Assembly (NCBI GenBank): GCA_040384625.1
Contig: JAZKIW010000067.1
Coordinates: 1 to 64,000 of the forward strand
Source: CADEEN01 sp040384625
GTDB lineage: Bacteria; Pseudomonadota; Gammaproteobacteria; Burkholderiales; Burkholderiaceae_C
Direction of reading: 5' to 3'
Length of the DNA: 64,000 bases
In this document: one piece after another, positions 24,939-33,688 of the stretch
Layout of the letters: the number at the start of each line of letters is the position of its first letter
How positions within the stretch are numbered: position 1 is the first letter of the stretch
Program-made: the position numbers and the translations under genes
The notes under the pieces: model-generated
What the model saw: the letters and a program-made list of their open reading frames with translations, nothing else
Told to the model about the DNA's origin: nothing
Database searches by the model: none

Positions 24939-26420
24939 TCAGGCGTGCGCCGTCATGGCGCCGCGAGCCGCGCGCGGCTGCGCGCCATGCAGGCCGGCGA
25001 AGACCAGGCTGACCTCGTCGGCATCGAGCTTCCAGCTCGGATTGACCTGGGCCCGCATGGCGCGCTGCAGCAGGGCCGGCGACGACAGGCGGTGCCAGTC
25101 CTCGGGCACGCGCTGGCCATTGGCCACACCGACCACCTTGAGCTTGTGGCGGATGGCGGCGTCCAGGGCCGGGCCCAGCTTGACAGCCTCGTCGATCTTC
25201 GAGATGACCATGCCGCGGCAGGTGGCGGCGTGGTACGAAATCATCACGTCCTCGATGGTTTCGCCCTGCGCGGCGGCATTCACCACCAGCAGCTTCTGGA
25301 TCGAGCGGTGGCCGATCATCTCGAGCAGCTCGCGCGTGCGGGTGTCTCGCTGGGCCATGCCCGCGGTGTCGATCAGGACCATGCTCTTGGCCGACAGCAG
25401 GTCGAGCAGGTCTTCGAGCGAGGCACGGTCGTGCGCGGTATGCACCGGCACGCCGAGGATGCGGCCATAGGTCCGCAGCTGTTCCTGCGCGCCGACGCGG
25501 TAGGCGTCGAGCGTGATCAGGCCCAGGTTGCCCGAGCCGTGCCGGGTCGCAAAGGCGGCGGCTATCTTGGCCGTGCTGGTTGTCTTGCCGACGCCGGTGG
25601 CGCCGATCAGGGCGTAGATGCCGCCCACGTCTTCGAGGGCACGCTCGCCCTCGGCAGCGATCAGGTTGCGTTCGAGCACGCCGGTGGCCCAGGCCATCTC
25701 GTCGGCGCAATCGGCCGGCAGGCCTTCGACGAGTTTGCGGATCAGGGCCGGCGAAAAGCCGCCATCGAGCAGCTTCTGCGTGAGGCTGGCACGTTGCGGG
25801 CTGCGCTGCAGCTTCTCCATGAAGGCCAAGGCGCCGAAGCGTTCCTCGATCAGGCCCTTGACTTGGCGCAGCTCGCTCAGCATCAGCTGCTCGCGGCGTG
25901 CGCTGTCGGCGCTTTCCCGCGACGGTGCCTCGTTCGGCGCCAGGGCTGGCGTCTGCGCATAGCGGATCTCGTCGCGCAGCATGGGCGGCAGGCTCGCACG
26001 GTGGGCACCGCTGGCCATCACGGGCGCATGCGGCGCGACCGCCGCGGTGGCAGCCATGCTCGAGTCTGCTGCCCGTGCAGGCTGAGCTGCAGCCTGCGCC
26101 GGTTGCGCGATGTCGGCCTGGCGCCTCTTGAGCATGCGCTCGCGCACATAGTCCTGGAACGACAGCGTGCTCATCGAGAGCTCTTCGACGTCCTGATGCA
26201 CGTCGCTGACCGGCGCCGGTGCGGCAGCCGGCGTCGCTACCAGCGGCGCGCTGCCGCGCACCTGCTCGATCTGGGCCAGGCTTTCCGGCGCCATCGCCAG
26301 CACTTCGACACCTTCGGCCGAGGGGCGCGTCGACAGCACCACGGCATCGGCGCCGAAGGCCTGACGCACCAGGGCCAGGGCCTCGCGCGGTGTTTTGGCG
26401 GTGAAGCGTTTGACGTTCAT
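24939..26420 (-). CDS. flhF: Flagellar SRP-type GTPase FlhF
   Basis: 493 residues. An N-terminal basic region (about 1-30: NVKRFTAKTPREALALVRQA) and a long disordered linker lead to the NG-type GTPase domain from about 170. P-loop GATGVGKTTSTAKIA near residue 271, LITLDAYRVGAQEQL, DTAGMAQRD and the SKIDEAVKLG element are all intact. FlhF sets the place and number of flagella, so the cell probably has polar flagella. Its start overlaps the flhA stop by four bases (ATGA). Confidence 0.95.
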   Translation of the reverse strand: MNVKRFTAKTPREALALVRQAFGADAVVLSTRPSAEGVEVLAMAPESLAQIEQVRGSAPLVATPAAAPAPVSDVHQDVEELSMSTLSFQDYVRERMLKRRQADIAQPAQAAAQPARAADSSMAATAAVAPHAPVMASGAHRASLPPMLRDEIRYAQTPALAPNEAPSRESADSARREQLMLSELRQVKGLIEERFGALAFMEKLQRSPQRASLTQKLLDGGFSPALIRKLVEGLPADCADEMAWATGVLERNLIAAEGERALEDVGGIYALIGATGVGKTTSTAKIAAAFATRHGSGNLGLITLDAYRVGAQEQLRTYGRILGVPVHTAHDRASLEDLLDLLSAKSMVLIDTAGMAQRDTRTRELLEMIGHRSIQKLLVVNAAAQGETIEDVMISYHAATCRGMVISKIDEAVKLGPALDAAIRHKLKVVGVANGQRVPEDWHRLSSPALLQRAMRAQVNPSWKLDADEVSLVFAGLHGAQPRAARGAMTAHA

Positions 26421-28504
26421 GCTGCTGCTCCGATAACTGAGGCAATGCGGATCGAGTGGGTGTCGGGAATTTCAGAATGGCCGAGTACCTTGAGGCGCGG
26501 CGCGGCGCGCTTCAGCAGGCGCGCCATCGGTGTGCGGATCAGGTCGGGCACCAGCAGGCAGGCCGGCAGGCCGATGTCTTCCTGGGCCCGCGCGGTGTCG
26601 GCGGCGCTTCGGGTCAGCGTGTCGGCCACACCCGGGTCGAGTGCCGCGCCGTGCGGGCTGGAGAGGGCCTGGGCCACCAGGCGTTCGAGCGTCGGGTCGA
26701 GCGCGATCACGTCGAGCTCCTTGGCTGGCCCGTAGATCTGCTGCACGATCGCAGGCGCCATGTGCACCCGGATGCGCTGCGCCAGTTCGTTGGCGTCGGT
26801 GACGGTGGCCGCATGCTCGGCCAGGCAGTCGACGATCGAGCGCATGTCGCGGATATGCACGCCCTCCTCCAGCAGCAGCTGAAGAACCTTTTGCAGGGTG
26901 GCGATGCCGACCATCTTGGGAATCACGTCTTCGATCAGTTTGGGTGCCAACTTCGTCACATGCTCGACCAGGGACTGGGTCTCGACGCGCCCGAGCAGGC
27001 GGGCTGCATTCACTTGCATCAAGTGTGAAAGATGGGTCGCCACGACAGTCGAGCAATCAACCACCGTAAAGCCGCTCATTTGGGCCATCTCGCGCTGGCG
27101 TTCGTCGATCCATACCGCGGGCAGGCCGAAGGCCGGGTCGGTGGTCTTGGTGCCGATCAGCTGCTGCGTCGCGCCGCCGGGGTTGATCGCCAACAGCATG
27201 CCGGGGAAGGCCTCGCCTTCGCCAATCACCGCGCCGCGCAGCGAGACGCGGTAGGCGCTCGGCTTCAGGTCCAGGTTGTCGCGGATGTGCACCGGCGGGG
27301 GCAGGAAGCCGACGTCCTGCGCGAACTTCTTGCGCACGCCCTTGATGCGGCCCAGCAGGTCGCCGCCACGCTGGGCGTCGACCAGGGTGATCAGGCGGTA
27401 GCCGACTTCCAGGCCCAGGGTGTCGACCGGGGTCAGGTCGTCCCAGCTCGCTTCGGGGTTCGCTTCGCGCTGCTCTTCGCGCGTCTTCGGTTTCGCTGCA
27501 GCGGCCTTGCGGTCGCGTTCGCGCATCGCCCAGGCGCCCCAGCCGATGCCGCCGGCGATGAGCAGGAAGACGAGGTTGGGCATGCCCGGAATCAGCCCGA
27601 GCGCACCGATGATGCCGGCGGTGAGGGCCAGCGAACGCGGCGAGTTGAACAGTTGCGCGCGAATCTGGCTGCCGACGTCGGTGCCTTTGCCGACGCGTGA
27701 GACGACCATCGCCGCCGCCACCGAGATCAACAGGGCCGGGATCTGCGCCACCAACGCATCGCCGACCGCGAGCAGGATGTAGCTATTGGCAGCCTGGGCG
27801 GCCGACATGTCGTGCGCGATCACGCCGAAGAGGAAGCCGCCGACGATGTTGATGAACAGGATCAGCAAGCCCGCGATGGCGTCGCCCCGCACGTACTTGC
27901 TGGCACCGTCCATCGAACCGAAGAACTCAGCCTCTTCTCCCACCTCGGTGCGGCGCTGCCGGGCCTGCTCTTCGTTGATCAGGCCGGCATTCAGATCGGC
28001 GTCGATCGCCATCTGCTTGCCCGGCATCGCATCCAGCGTGAAACGCGCGCCGACCTCGGCAATGCGCTCGGCGCCCTTGGTGACGACGATGAAGTTGATG
28101 ACGACCAGGACCGCGAAGACGATCAGGCCGACGGCGAAGTTGCCGCCGATCAGGAAGTGGCCGAAGGACTCGATCACCTTGCCGGCGGCACCGGTGCCGG
28201 TGTGGCCCTCGAGCAGCACGACGCGGGTCGAGGCCACGTTGAGTGACAGGCGCAGCAGGGTGGTCACCAGCAGCACTGCGGGAAAGGCCGCGAAGTCGAG
28301 CGGCCGCACCATGTTGGCCGACACCATCATCACCATCAGCGCCATCGCGATGTTAAAGGTGAACAGGATGTCGAGGGCGAAGGCCGGCAGCGGCAACACC
28401 ATCATGGCCAGCACCATGACGATGAACAGCGGTGCCATCAGGTTCTTGACGACGCCGGCGTGCGGGCCGATCAGGGCATCCAGGCGCTTCATCAGATCGT
28501 TCAC
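26417..28504 (-). CDS. flhA: Flagellar type III export gate protein FlhA
   Basis: 695 residues. The N-terminal half (to about 330) has some eight transmembrane segments, starting at about residue 25; LRLSLNVASTRVVLLEGHTG and FTLDAMPGKQMAIDADLNAG are the conserved cytoplasmic FHIPEP loops. The C-terminal cytoplasmic domain binds export chaperones. FlhA uses the proton gradient to drive export of rod, hook and filament subunits. Translational coupling (ATGA) to both flhB and flhF. Confidence 0.97.
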   Translation of the reverse strand: MNDLMKRLDALIGPHAGVVKNLMAPLFIVMVLAMMVLPLPAFALDILFTFNIAMALMVMMVSANMVRPLDFAAFPAVLLVTTLLRLSLNVASTRVVLLEGHTGTGAAGKVIESFGHFLIGGNFAVGLIVFAVLVVINFIVVTKGAERIAEVGARFTLDAMPGKQMAIDADLNAGLINEEQARQRRTEVGEEAEFFGSMDGASKYVRGDAIAGLLILFINIVGGFLFGVIAHDMSAAQAANSYILLAVGDALVAQIPALLISVAAAMVVSRVGKGTDVGSQIRAQLFNSPRSLALTAGIIGALGLIPGMPNLVFLLIAGGIGWGAWAMRERDRKAAAAKPKTREEQREANPEASWDDLTPVDTLGLEVGYRLITLVDAQRGGDLLGRIKGVRKKFAQDVGFLPPPVHIRDNLDLKPSAYRVSLRGAVIGEGEAFPGMLLAINPGGATQQLIGTKTTDPAFGLPAVWIDERQREMAQMSGFTVVDCSTVVATHLSHLMQVNAARLLGRVETQSLVEHVTKLAPKLIEDVIPKMVGIATLQKVLQLLLEEGVHIRDMRSIVDCLAEHAATVTDANELAQRIRVHMAPAIVQQIYGPAKELDVIALDPTLERLVAQALSSPHGAALDPGVADTLTRSAADTARAQEDIGLPACLLVPDLIRTPMARLLKRAAPRLKVLGHSEIPDTHSIRIASVIGAAA

Positions 28505-29658
28505 GCATCAACTCCGGTTGGCAGGGCCGCTTGATGCGGATCGAGTTCATCGGGCACCGGCAGCACGGGCAAGTCGCCCGGCATCGCACCGCGGCCTGCC
28601 AGGGCCGCACGCAGCTGGTAGACATAGGCCAGCACCTGGGCCACGGCGGCGAACAGGGCGGCAGGCACCTCGCGGTCGATCTCGGCGTGGGCGTACAGCG
28701 CGCGCGCCAGCGGTGGGGCCTCAAGCACCGGCACCTTGGATTCACGCGCGATGTCGCGGATGCGCAGCGCCAGCAGGTCGGCGCCCTTGGCAACCACGCG
28801 CGGTGCGGACATCGTCGCGTCGTCGTATTTCAGGGCCACCGCATAGTGGGTCGGGTTCATGACCACCAGGTCGGCCTTGGGCACGGCGGCCAACATGCGG
28901 CGCTTGACGCGCTCGCGCATCAGGGCCTTCATCTTGCCCTTGACCTCGACGTTGCCCTCGAGCTGCTTGTACTCTTCCTTGAGTTCCTGATGGCTCATCT
29001 TCAGGCGGTCTTGCAACCACTTGCGCTGCAGCGGCACGTCGATGAGCGCGAACACGGCCAGGGCCACCAACAGGAGCACGAAGCCGCCCTGCAGCGTCGA
29101 CAGGGCCTGCCCCAGCGCCGCCGGCAGCGGCAGATCGAGCGTGGCCACGAAGGCAGGCAGTTGAGCGCGCAGGTAGAGCGCGCCGACGGCGCCGAGCACC
29201 AGGGCCAGCAGGCAGGCCTTCAGCGCGTCGCCGAACTGGTGCTTGGAAAACATGCGGCCGAGGCCGGCCAGCGGATTGAGCTTGCTGAACTTGGGGGCCA
29301 GCGGCTTGAAGGTCCAGTTCCAGCCGCCCGACGCGACGCCCGCGGCCAGGGCCACCGTCAGCATGACGCCGCCCAACGGCAGCACGACCCACATCAGTTT
29401 CAGTCCAAGCTGGCCCAGCCGGACCAGCATCGCGTCGGGCTCGGCCAGGCTGCGCGCATCGAACTGCAGGCCGGCGGCCAGCAGGTTCTTCAGCCAGCCG
29501 CCGAATTCGGGCGCCATCGCGGCAAGCAAGGCACCGCCAGCGGCAATCGCCGCGAAGTGGCCCAGGTCACGCGAGCGGGCGACCTGGCCGTCCTCGCGCG
29601 CCTTCTTCAGCTTGCGCTGAGAAGCGGGCAGGTTACGGTCTTGGGCGGAGTCGGCCAT
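28501..29658 (-). CDS. flhB: Flagellar export switch protein FlhB
   Basis: 385 residues. Four transmembrane segments (about 30-50, 90-110, 145-165, 190-210) and a cytoplasmic C-terminal domain with the self-cleaving NPTH motif in LVVMNPTHYAVALKY, near residue 267. Cleavage switches export from hook to filament substrates. The N-terminal DRNLPASQRKLKKAREDGQV is typical. It is first in the flhB-flhA-flhF-flhG-fliA string, after a strong terminator. Confidence 0.97.
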   Translation of the reverse strand: MADSAQDRNLPASQRKLKKAREDGQVARSRDLGHFAAIAAGGALLAAMAPEFGGWLKNLLAAGLQFDARSLAEPDAMLVRLGQLGLKLMWVVLPLGGVMLTVALAAGVASGGWNWTFKPLAPKFSKLNPLAGLGRMFSKHQFGDALKACLLALVLGAVGALYLRAQLPAFVATLDLPLPAALGQALSTLQGGFVLLLVALAVFALIDVPLQRKWLQDRLKMSHQELKEEYKQLEGNVEVKGKMKALMRERVKRRMLAAVPKADLVVMNPTHYAVALKYDDATMSAPRVVAKGADLLALRIRDIARESKVPVLEAPPLARALYAHAEIDREVPAALFAAVAQVLAYVYQLRAALAGRGAMPGDLPVLPVPDELDPHQAALPTGVDA

Positions 29659-29684
29659 GGTCTCGCCATGGTGCTTGCCCCGGT

Positions 29685-29720
29685 CGAAAACTTAAGGCCG
29701 ATAAGCGGGGCTTATCGGCC
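29685..29720 (-). terminator. Intrinsic terminator after cheZ
   Basis: On the minus strand GGCCGATAAGC-ccc-GCTTATCGGCC is a perfect eleven-pair stem followed by TTAAGTTTTC. It lies between the cheZ stop and flhB. The stem also contains GCCGATAA, the sigma-28 -10 sequence, on both strands, but no matching -35 is present. Confidence 0.75.
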
Positions 29721-29738
29721 TGTGTTCCGCGAACCCGT

Positions 29739-30371
29739 CTAGAAGCCGAGACTGGCCAGCAGGTCGTCGACCTCGCCCTGGTTCTGCACTACATCGGTGC
29801 GCCCGACGGCGTTCACCACCGGGCCGTTGAGCAAGGAGGTCTCGACCTTTTGCGCCTGCTCGGGTGGCGCGGCCTGCATCAGCAGCTTGAGCAGCGAGTC
29901 TTCGAGGTCGGACGCCAGGGACACAACCTTGGCGACGACCTGGCCGGTCAGGTCATGGAAGTCCTGCGCCATCATGATGTCGGTCAGGTGGGCGTCGATG
30001 CGCGCGGTGGCGGCCTCGACATCGCCGACGAAATTGATCACCGCGCCACTGGCCACCGCGCGCACCGGATCGGCGACGATGGCCGCGGCCATGCGCCGCG
30101 TCTCGACGGTGATGTGGCTGTGCTCGAGCTTGGCCTGGTCGACCGAGTTGAGCACCTTGTCGGCGGCCTCTCCGGTCTTCTTGGCGATGTAAGAAAGGCG
30201 GCTGCGCGCATCGGGCAGGCCGTCGGCCGCCTGCTGCAGCTTGGGCATCACGCCGAGCTGCTGCAGCGTGTCGTGAAGCTGGCGCGTGATGTGGCCCAGT
30301 TGCTGGAAGATCTCGGGCGAGGCCTGCGCAGCCATCTGGGGCGCCAGGGACGCCAACTCATCCATCTTCAT
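29739..30371 (-). CDS. cheZ: CheY-P phosphatase CheZ
   Basis: 210 residues. CheZ removes the phosphate from CheY and ends the tumble signal. The catalytic helix segment is MMAQDFHDLTGQVVAKVVSL, containing the Gln that positions water, and the C-terminal QGEVDDLLASLGF is the CheY-binding tail. GGAGAAG precedes the ATG at 30371. It follows cheY by 33 bases and ends before a strong terminator. Confidence 0.95.
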   Translation of the reverse strand: MKMDELASLAPQMAAQASPEIFQQLGHITRQLHDTLQQLGVMPKLQQAADGLPDARSRLSYIAKKTGEAADKVLNSVDQAKLEHSHITVETRRMAAAIVADPVRAVASGAVINFVGDVEAATARIDAHLTDIMMAQDFHDLTGQVVAKVVSLASDLEDSLLKLLMQAAPPEQAQKVETSLLNGPVVNAVGRTDVVQNQGEVDDLLASLGF

Positions 30372-30404
30372 GTTCTTCTCCGTACAGCGGGGATGTTCAG
30401 ATGG

Positions 30405-30803
30405 TCAGGCCGGCTGGGCCAGCTTCTGCATGATCTTCTGGACCTTCTCCTCCAGCGTGGCCTTGGTGAAAGGCTTGACGATGTAGCCGGCAGCACCGCT
30501 CTGCGCGGCCAGGACGATGTCTTCCTTGCGCGCCTCTGCGGTCACCATGAGCACCGGGATGTGCTTCAGGCTGTCGTCGGCCTTGACGGCCTTGAGCAGG
30601 TCGAAGCCGTTCATGTTCGGCATGTTGATATCGCTGACGACGAAGTCGAACTTCTGCGCCTTGAGCATGCCCAGCGCGATGGCACCGTCCTCGGCCTCCT
30701 CGGCGTTGTTGCAGCCCATCTCCTTCAACAGGCCGCGCACGATGCGGCGCATGGTCGAAAAATCGTCGACGACGAGGAATTTGAGGTCGGTGGTGTTGCT
30801 CAT
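30405..30803 (-). CDS. cheY: Chemotaxis response regulator CheY
   Basis: 132 residues, a single receiver domain. Phospho-acceptor Asp58 in FVVSDINMPNMNGF; acidic pair in FLVVDDFST; conserved Lys in GYIVKPF. Phosphorylated CheY binds the FliM switch. Met at 30803 was chosen from homologues; longer in-frame upstream sequence runs into motB. A sigma-28 promoter lies about 30 bases upstream. Confidence 0.96.
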   Translation of the reverse strand: MSNTTDLKFLVVDDFSTMRRIVRGLLKEMGCNNAEEAEDGAIALGMLKAQKFDFVVSDINMPNMNGFDLLKAVKADDSLKHIPVLMVTAEARKEDIVLAAQSGAAGYIVKPFTKATLEEKVQKIMQKLAQPA

Positions 30804-30834
30804 GGTGGGCGGTCTTCGGCGAACGGATAGGGTT

Positions 30835-30861
30835 TTATCGGACGACCGGCGTCGGACTTGA
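30835..30861 (-). promoter_or_regulatory. Sigma-28 promoter of cheYZ, overlapping the motB stop codon
   Basis: On the minus strand TCAAGTCC, eleven bases, then TCCGATAA. The final CGA TAA of the -10 element is the last Arg codon and stop of motB. The -10 ends 31 bases before the cheY start codon. Confidence 0.72.
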
Positions 30862-31803
30862 AGCCGAAAGCGCAACCGGCGACGCCGTCGAGGCCTGCGC
30901 ATCGGCGACCAGGGTCTGGGCCAACTCGGGCGCCGTACGGAACAAGCGGTCCTCGGCATCGCGGTTCATCACGATGATGCTGATGCGCCGGTTGCTCGCC
31001 GCCTTCGGGTCCTGCGCATCAAACAGGGTGCTCGAAGCCAGGCCCTGCACGCGCAGCACGCGGTCGTCGGGCAGGCCGCCGGCGACAAGCTCACGGCGCG
31101 AGGCGTTCGCGCGGTCGGCCGAAAGCTCCCAGTTGCTGTAGCCGCGCTCGCCGGCCGAGAACGGCTGGGCGTCGGTGTGGCCTTCGAGCGTCAAGTGGTT
31201 CGGCACCGTGCCCAGCACGATGCCGATCTCGCGCAGCAACTCGCGCATGTAGGGCTGCACGATGGCCGAGCCGCTGGCGAACATCGGCCGGTTGTGTTCA
31301 TCGGCGATCTGGATGCGCAGGCCGTCGCGCGTCATGTCCAGCTTCAGCTGCGAGGCCATCGGCGCGAGCTTGGGGCTGGCCTCGATCTTTTCCTCGACCT
31401 TCTTCTTCAGGTCTTCCAGGCGCGCGATCTCGGCCCGCACCTGTTCGGCCTTCAGGGCCTGCAGATTGACCGTGTCGCGCCGCGCTTCGATGTCGCCGCG
31501 CTTGACCTGGCCGGTGGCGCGGGTCAGGTCTTGGCCGCCGCCGCGCACTACGTGCGAGGCGTCGCCTGCACCCGAGCCCGACGCCAGCAGGGAGAGCTTC
31601 AGAGGCGAGTTGAAGTAGTCGGAGATGCCCTTCTTGTCGCCCTCGGTGGTCGAGCCGAGCAGCCACATCAGCAGGAAGAAGGCCATCATGGCCGTCACGA
31701 AGTCGGCGTAGGCGATCTTCCAGGCGCCGCCGTGATGGCCATGGCCACCCTTCTTGATCTTCTTGACGATGATCGGTTGAAGCTTTTTCGCGTCGCCTGC
31801 CAT
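30835..31803 (-). CDS. motB: Flagellar motor stator protein MotB
   Basis: 322 residues. One transmembrane helix (about 27-48) contains the proton-carrying Asp in YADFVTAMMAFFLLMWLLG. The plug region and a C-terminal OmpA-like peptidoglycan-binding domain (about 175-290; LTLEGHTDAQPFS, SNWELSADRANASRREL) anchor the stator to the wall. The absence of sodium-type features fits a proton-driven motor. The start follows the motA stop by 11 bases. Confidence 0.96.
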   Translation of the reverse strand: MAGDAKKLQPIIVKKIKKGGHGHHGGAWKIAYADFVTAMMAFFLLMWLLGSTTEGDKKGISDYFNSPLKLSLLASGSGAGDASHVVRGGGQDLTRATGQVKRGDIEARRDTVNLQALKAEQVRAEIARLEDLKKKVEEKIEASPKLAPMASQLKLDMTRDGLRIQIADEHNRPMFASGSAIVQPYMRELLREIGIVLGTVPNHLTLEGHTDAQPFSAGERGYSNWELSADRANASRRELVAGGLPDDRVLRVQGLASSTLFDAQDPKAASNRRISIIVMNRDAEDRLFRTAPELAQTLVADAQASTASPVALSASSPTPVVR

Positions 31804-31814
31804 CGCTCAGCCCA

Positions 31815-32678
31815 TCACGCCTTCTTGCCTTTGACATGGCCTTCGAGTTCGGCGAAGGTCGGCCGCTCGGTCGAATACAGCACCTTGCGCCCGAACTCGA
31901 CCGCCACCTGCGGTGCATAACCCTGCATCGAGGCCAGCAGGGTGGTCTTGATGCATTGCAGCTCCTTGCCCTGCTCGTCGACCTTCTGCTCCAGCAGGCC
32001 GGCCAGCGGCTCGGCGAAGGCATAGGCCAGCAGGATGCCGAGGAAGGTGCCGACCAGAGCCGAACCGATCATGCCGCCCAGTACTGCCGGCGGCTGCCCG
32101 ACCGAGCCCATGGTGTTCACGACGCCGAGCACGGCGGCGACGATGCCGAAGGCGGGCAGCGCGCCGGCCAGGCGCTGCAGCGCGGCGACGGCGGCGTGCG
32201 CCTCGTGGTGGTGGGTCTCGATCTCGCTGTCCATCAGCGACTCGATCTCGTGCGCGTTCAGGTTGCCCGAGACCATCATGCGCAGGTAGTCGGTGATGAA
32301 CTCGACCACGTGGTGGTCGCTGCCGACGGCCGCGTACTTCTTGAACAGGGGGGACTCGTGCGGGGTCTCGACGTCGTTCTCGATCGACATCAGGCCTTCC
32401 TTGCGCGCCTTCTGCAGGATGTCGTACATCAGCGCCATCAGCTCCATGTAGCGCGCCTTGGTGTACTTGCTGCCTTTGAAGCACAGCGCCAAGCCCTTCA
32501 TGGTCGCCTTCAGCACCTTGGTCTGGTTGTTGGCCAGGAAGGCGCCGAAGGCTGCGCCGCCGATGGCGGCCATCTCGAACGGCAGCGCATGCAGCACCAC
32601 GGCGATGTTGCCGCCGTGAGCGATGAAGACGCCGAAGACCGCCACGAGGGCGACGGCCCAACCGATAAGGACGAACAT
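31815..32678 (-). CDS. motA: Flagellar motor stator protein MotA
   Basis: 287 residues. Four transmembrane helices in two pairs (about 1-20, 30-50, 165-190, 200-225); the second pair includes ALPAFGIVAAVLGVVNTMGS. The cytoplasmic loop contains the charged residues that touch FliG. With MotB it forms the torque-generating proton channel. A sigma-28 promoter lies 58-84 bases upstream, inside the end of the methyltransferase gene. Confidence 0.96.
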   Translation of the reverse strand: MFVLIGWAVALVAVFGVFIAHGGNIAVVLHALPFEMAAIGGAAFGAFLANNQTKVLKATMKGLALCFKGSKYTKARYMELMALMYDILQKARKEGLMSIENDVETPHESPLFKKYAAVGSDHHVVEFITDYLRMMVSGNLNAHEIESLMDSEIETHHHEAHAAVAALQRLAGALPAFGIVAAVLGVVNTMGSVGQPPAVLGGMIGSALVGTFLGILLAYAFAEPLAGLLEQKVDEQGKELQCIKTTLLASMQGYAPQVAVEFGRKVLYSTERPTFAELEGHVKGKKA

Positions 32679-32735
32679 GTTGGTGGCAGCTGGTGTTAGT
32701 GCCCCGGGGCCGCGACGGCCACGGGCTGTGCTGGG

Positions 32736-32762
32736 TTATCGGCGGGAATGGGCATTGGTTGA
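32736..32762 (-). promoter_or_regulatory. Sigma-28 promoter of motAB, overlapping a stop codon
   Basis: On the minus strand TCAA, fifteen bases, then GCCGATAA, a perfect -10 octamer. The last six bases, CGA TAA, are the final Arg codon and stop of the upstream methyltransferase gene. Confidence 0.72.
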
Positions 32763-33515
32763 GGCCGGCATGCCGACGCGGTAGATCCACACGCCTCGCC
32801 GCGAGGGGCCGCCGATCCGGGCCACGGGCTGGCGCCCGGGTACGGCGAATGCCAGGCTCACCAGCCAGGCGCCGGGACTCATCTCGGCTTCGGCCTTGGC
32901 GAAGGCCCGTGCCATGCTTTCCGGGCGCTGGAACAGATAGACCAGGTCGACGCCGGCCCAGGAATGGCGCCACATGTCGGCGCGCACGACCTCGGCCCAG
33001 GAACAGCGCCGCGCCGCCAGCCAGGCCAGCGGACGGCTCCATTCCACGCCTTCCAGGCGAATGTGCGGCCAGACGCAGCGCAAGGCCGACAAACCATGGC
33101 CGATCCCGCAGCCGACATCGAGCACGCGCGCCGACGGCGCCAGCGCAATGATCCGGTCCAGGCCCTCCAGCGCATGCACCGGGGTCGGGAACCAGGGCGC
33201 ATCCGACCAGGCGCGCAGGGGATACGCCAGCAACAGCGGCAGCAAGGCGAGCGGCCAGCACCAGACCGGCAGCGCTGCGCCGGCAGCCAGAGCCGACAAC
33301 GGAAAACCCGCGCCGACCAGGCAGCGTCGCCAGCGACCGCGCACCGCCAGGGCGCAGGCGAAGCCGGCGGCGCTCGCAATGGTGAATGCAGCGGGCGTCG
33401 AGAGGCCGAGCGCAGGTGTCGCCGACCACAGCGTCCAACCCAGCAGCCAGCTCAACAGGGCGGGCAGCGGCCAGGGCAGCGCAAGGCGTCGAACGGGCAC
33501 GGTCAAGGCGCTCAT
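32736..33515 (-). CDS. Class I SAM-dependent methyltransferase with membrane N-terminus
   Basis: 259 residues. Residues about 12-100 hold three to four hydrophobic segments (for example ALPVWCWPLALLPLLLAYPL), and the C-terminal half is a Rossmann methyltransferase domain with the SAM motif RVLDVGCGIGHGLSALR and VEWSRPLAWLAARRCSW. Substrate unknown. It lies between flhC and motA on the same strand and its 3' end carries the motA promoter. Its place in a flagellar region may be incidental. Confidence 0.8.
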   Translation of the reverse strand: MSALTVPVRRLALPWPLPALLSWLLGWTLWSATPALGLSTPAAFTIASAAGFACALAVRGRWRRCLVGAGFPLSALAAGAALPVWCWPLALLPLLLAYPLRAWSDAPWFPTPVHALEGLDRIIALAPSARVLDVGCGIGHGLSALRCVWPHIRLEGVEWSRPLAWLAARRCSWAEVVRADMWRHSWAGVDLVYLFQRPESMARAFAKAEAEMSPGAWLVSLAFAVPGRQPVARIGGPSRRGVWIYRVGMPASTNAHSRR

Positions 33516-33602
33516 GCCCGCCAGTATCTGGATCGGCGCGCTGCCGCGGTCGCTGGATCAGCACCGTTTCCACCGCCTTGTCCGCAGCACGGCGTGCAGC
33601 GC

Positions 33603-33632
33603 ACCAAGAGAAGCGCGACCCGAAGGTCGCGC
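33603..33632 (-). terminator. Intrinsic terminator after flhDC
   Basis: On the minus strand GCGCGACC-TTCG-GGTCGCGC, eight pairs with a UUCG tetraloop, followed by TTCTCTTGG. It lies 57 bases after the flhC stop and separates flhDC from the methyltransferase and motAB. Confidence 0.65.
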
Positions 33633-33688
33633 AAAGGCGCTTCGATGCGCCTGGAGGAGACAAGCGGGAATTCGGTTACGCCGACGCG

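Noticed and set aside
29696..29720. GCCGATAA in the perfect palindrome as a bidirectional sigma-28 promoter
   Set aside because: No TAAA/TCAA box at the 15-base spacing on either strand; the stem plus T-rich run fits a terminator better.
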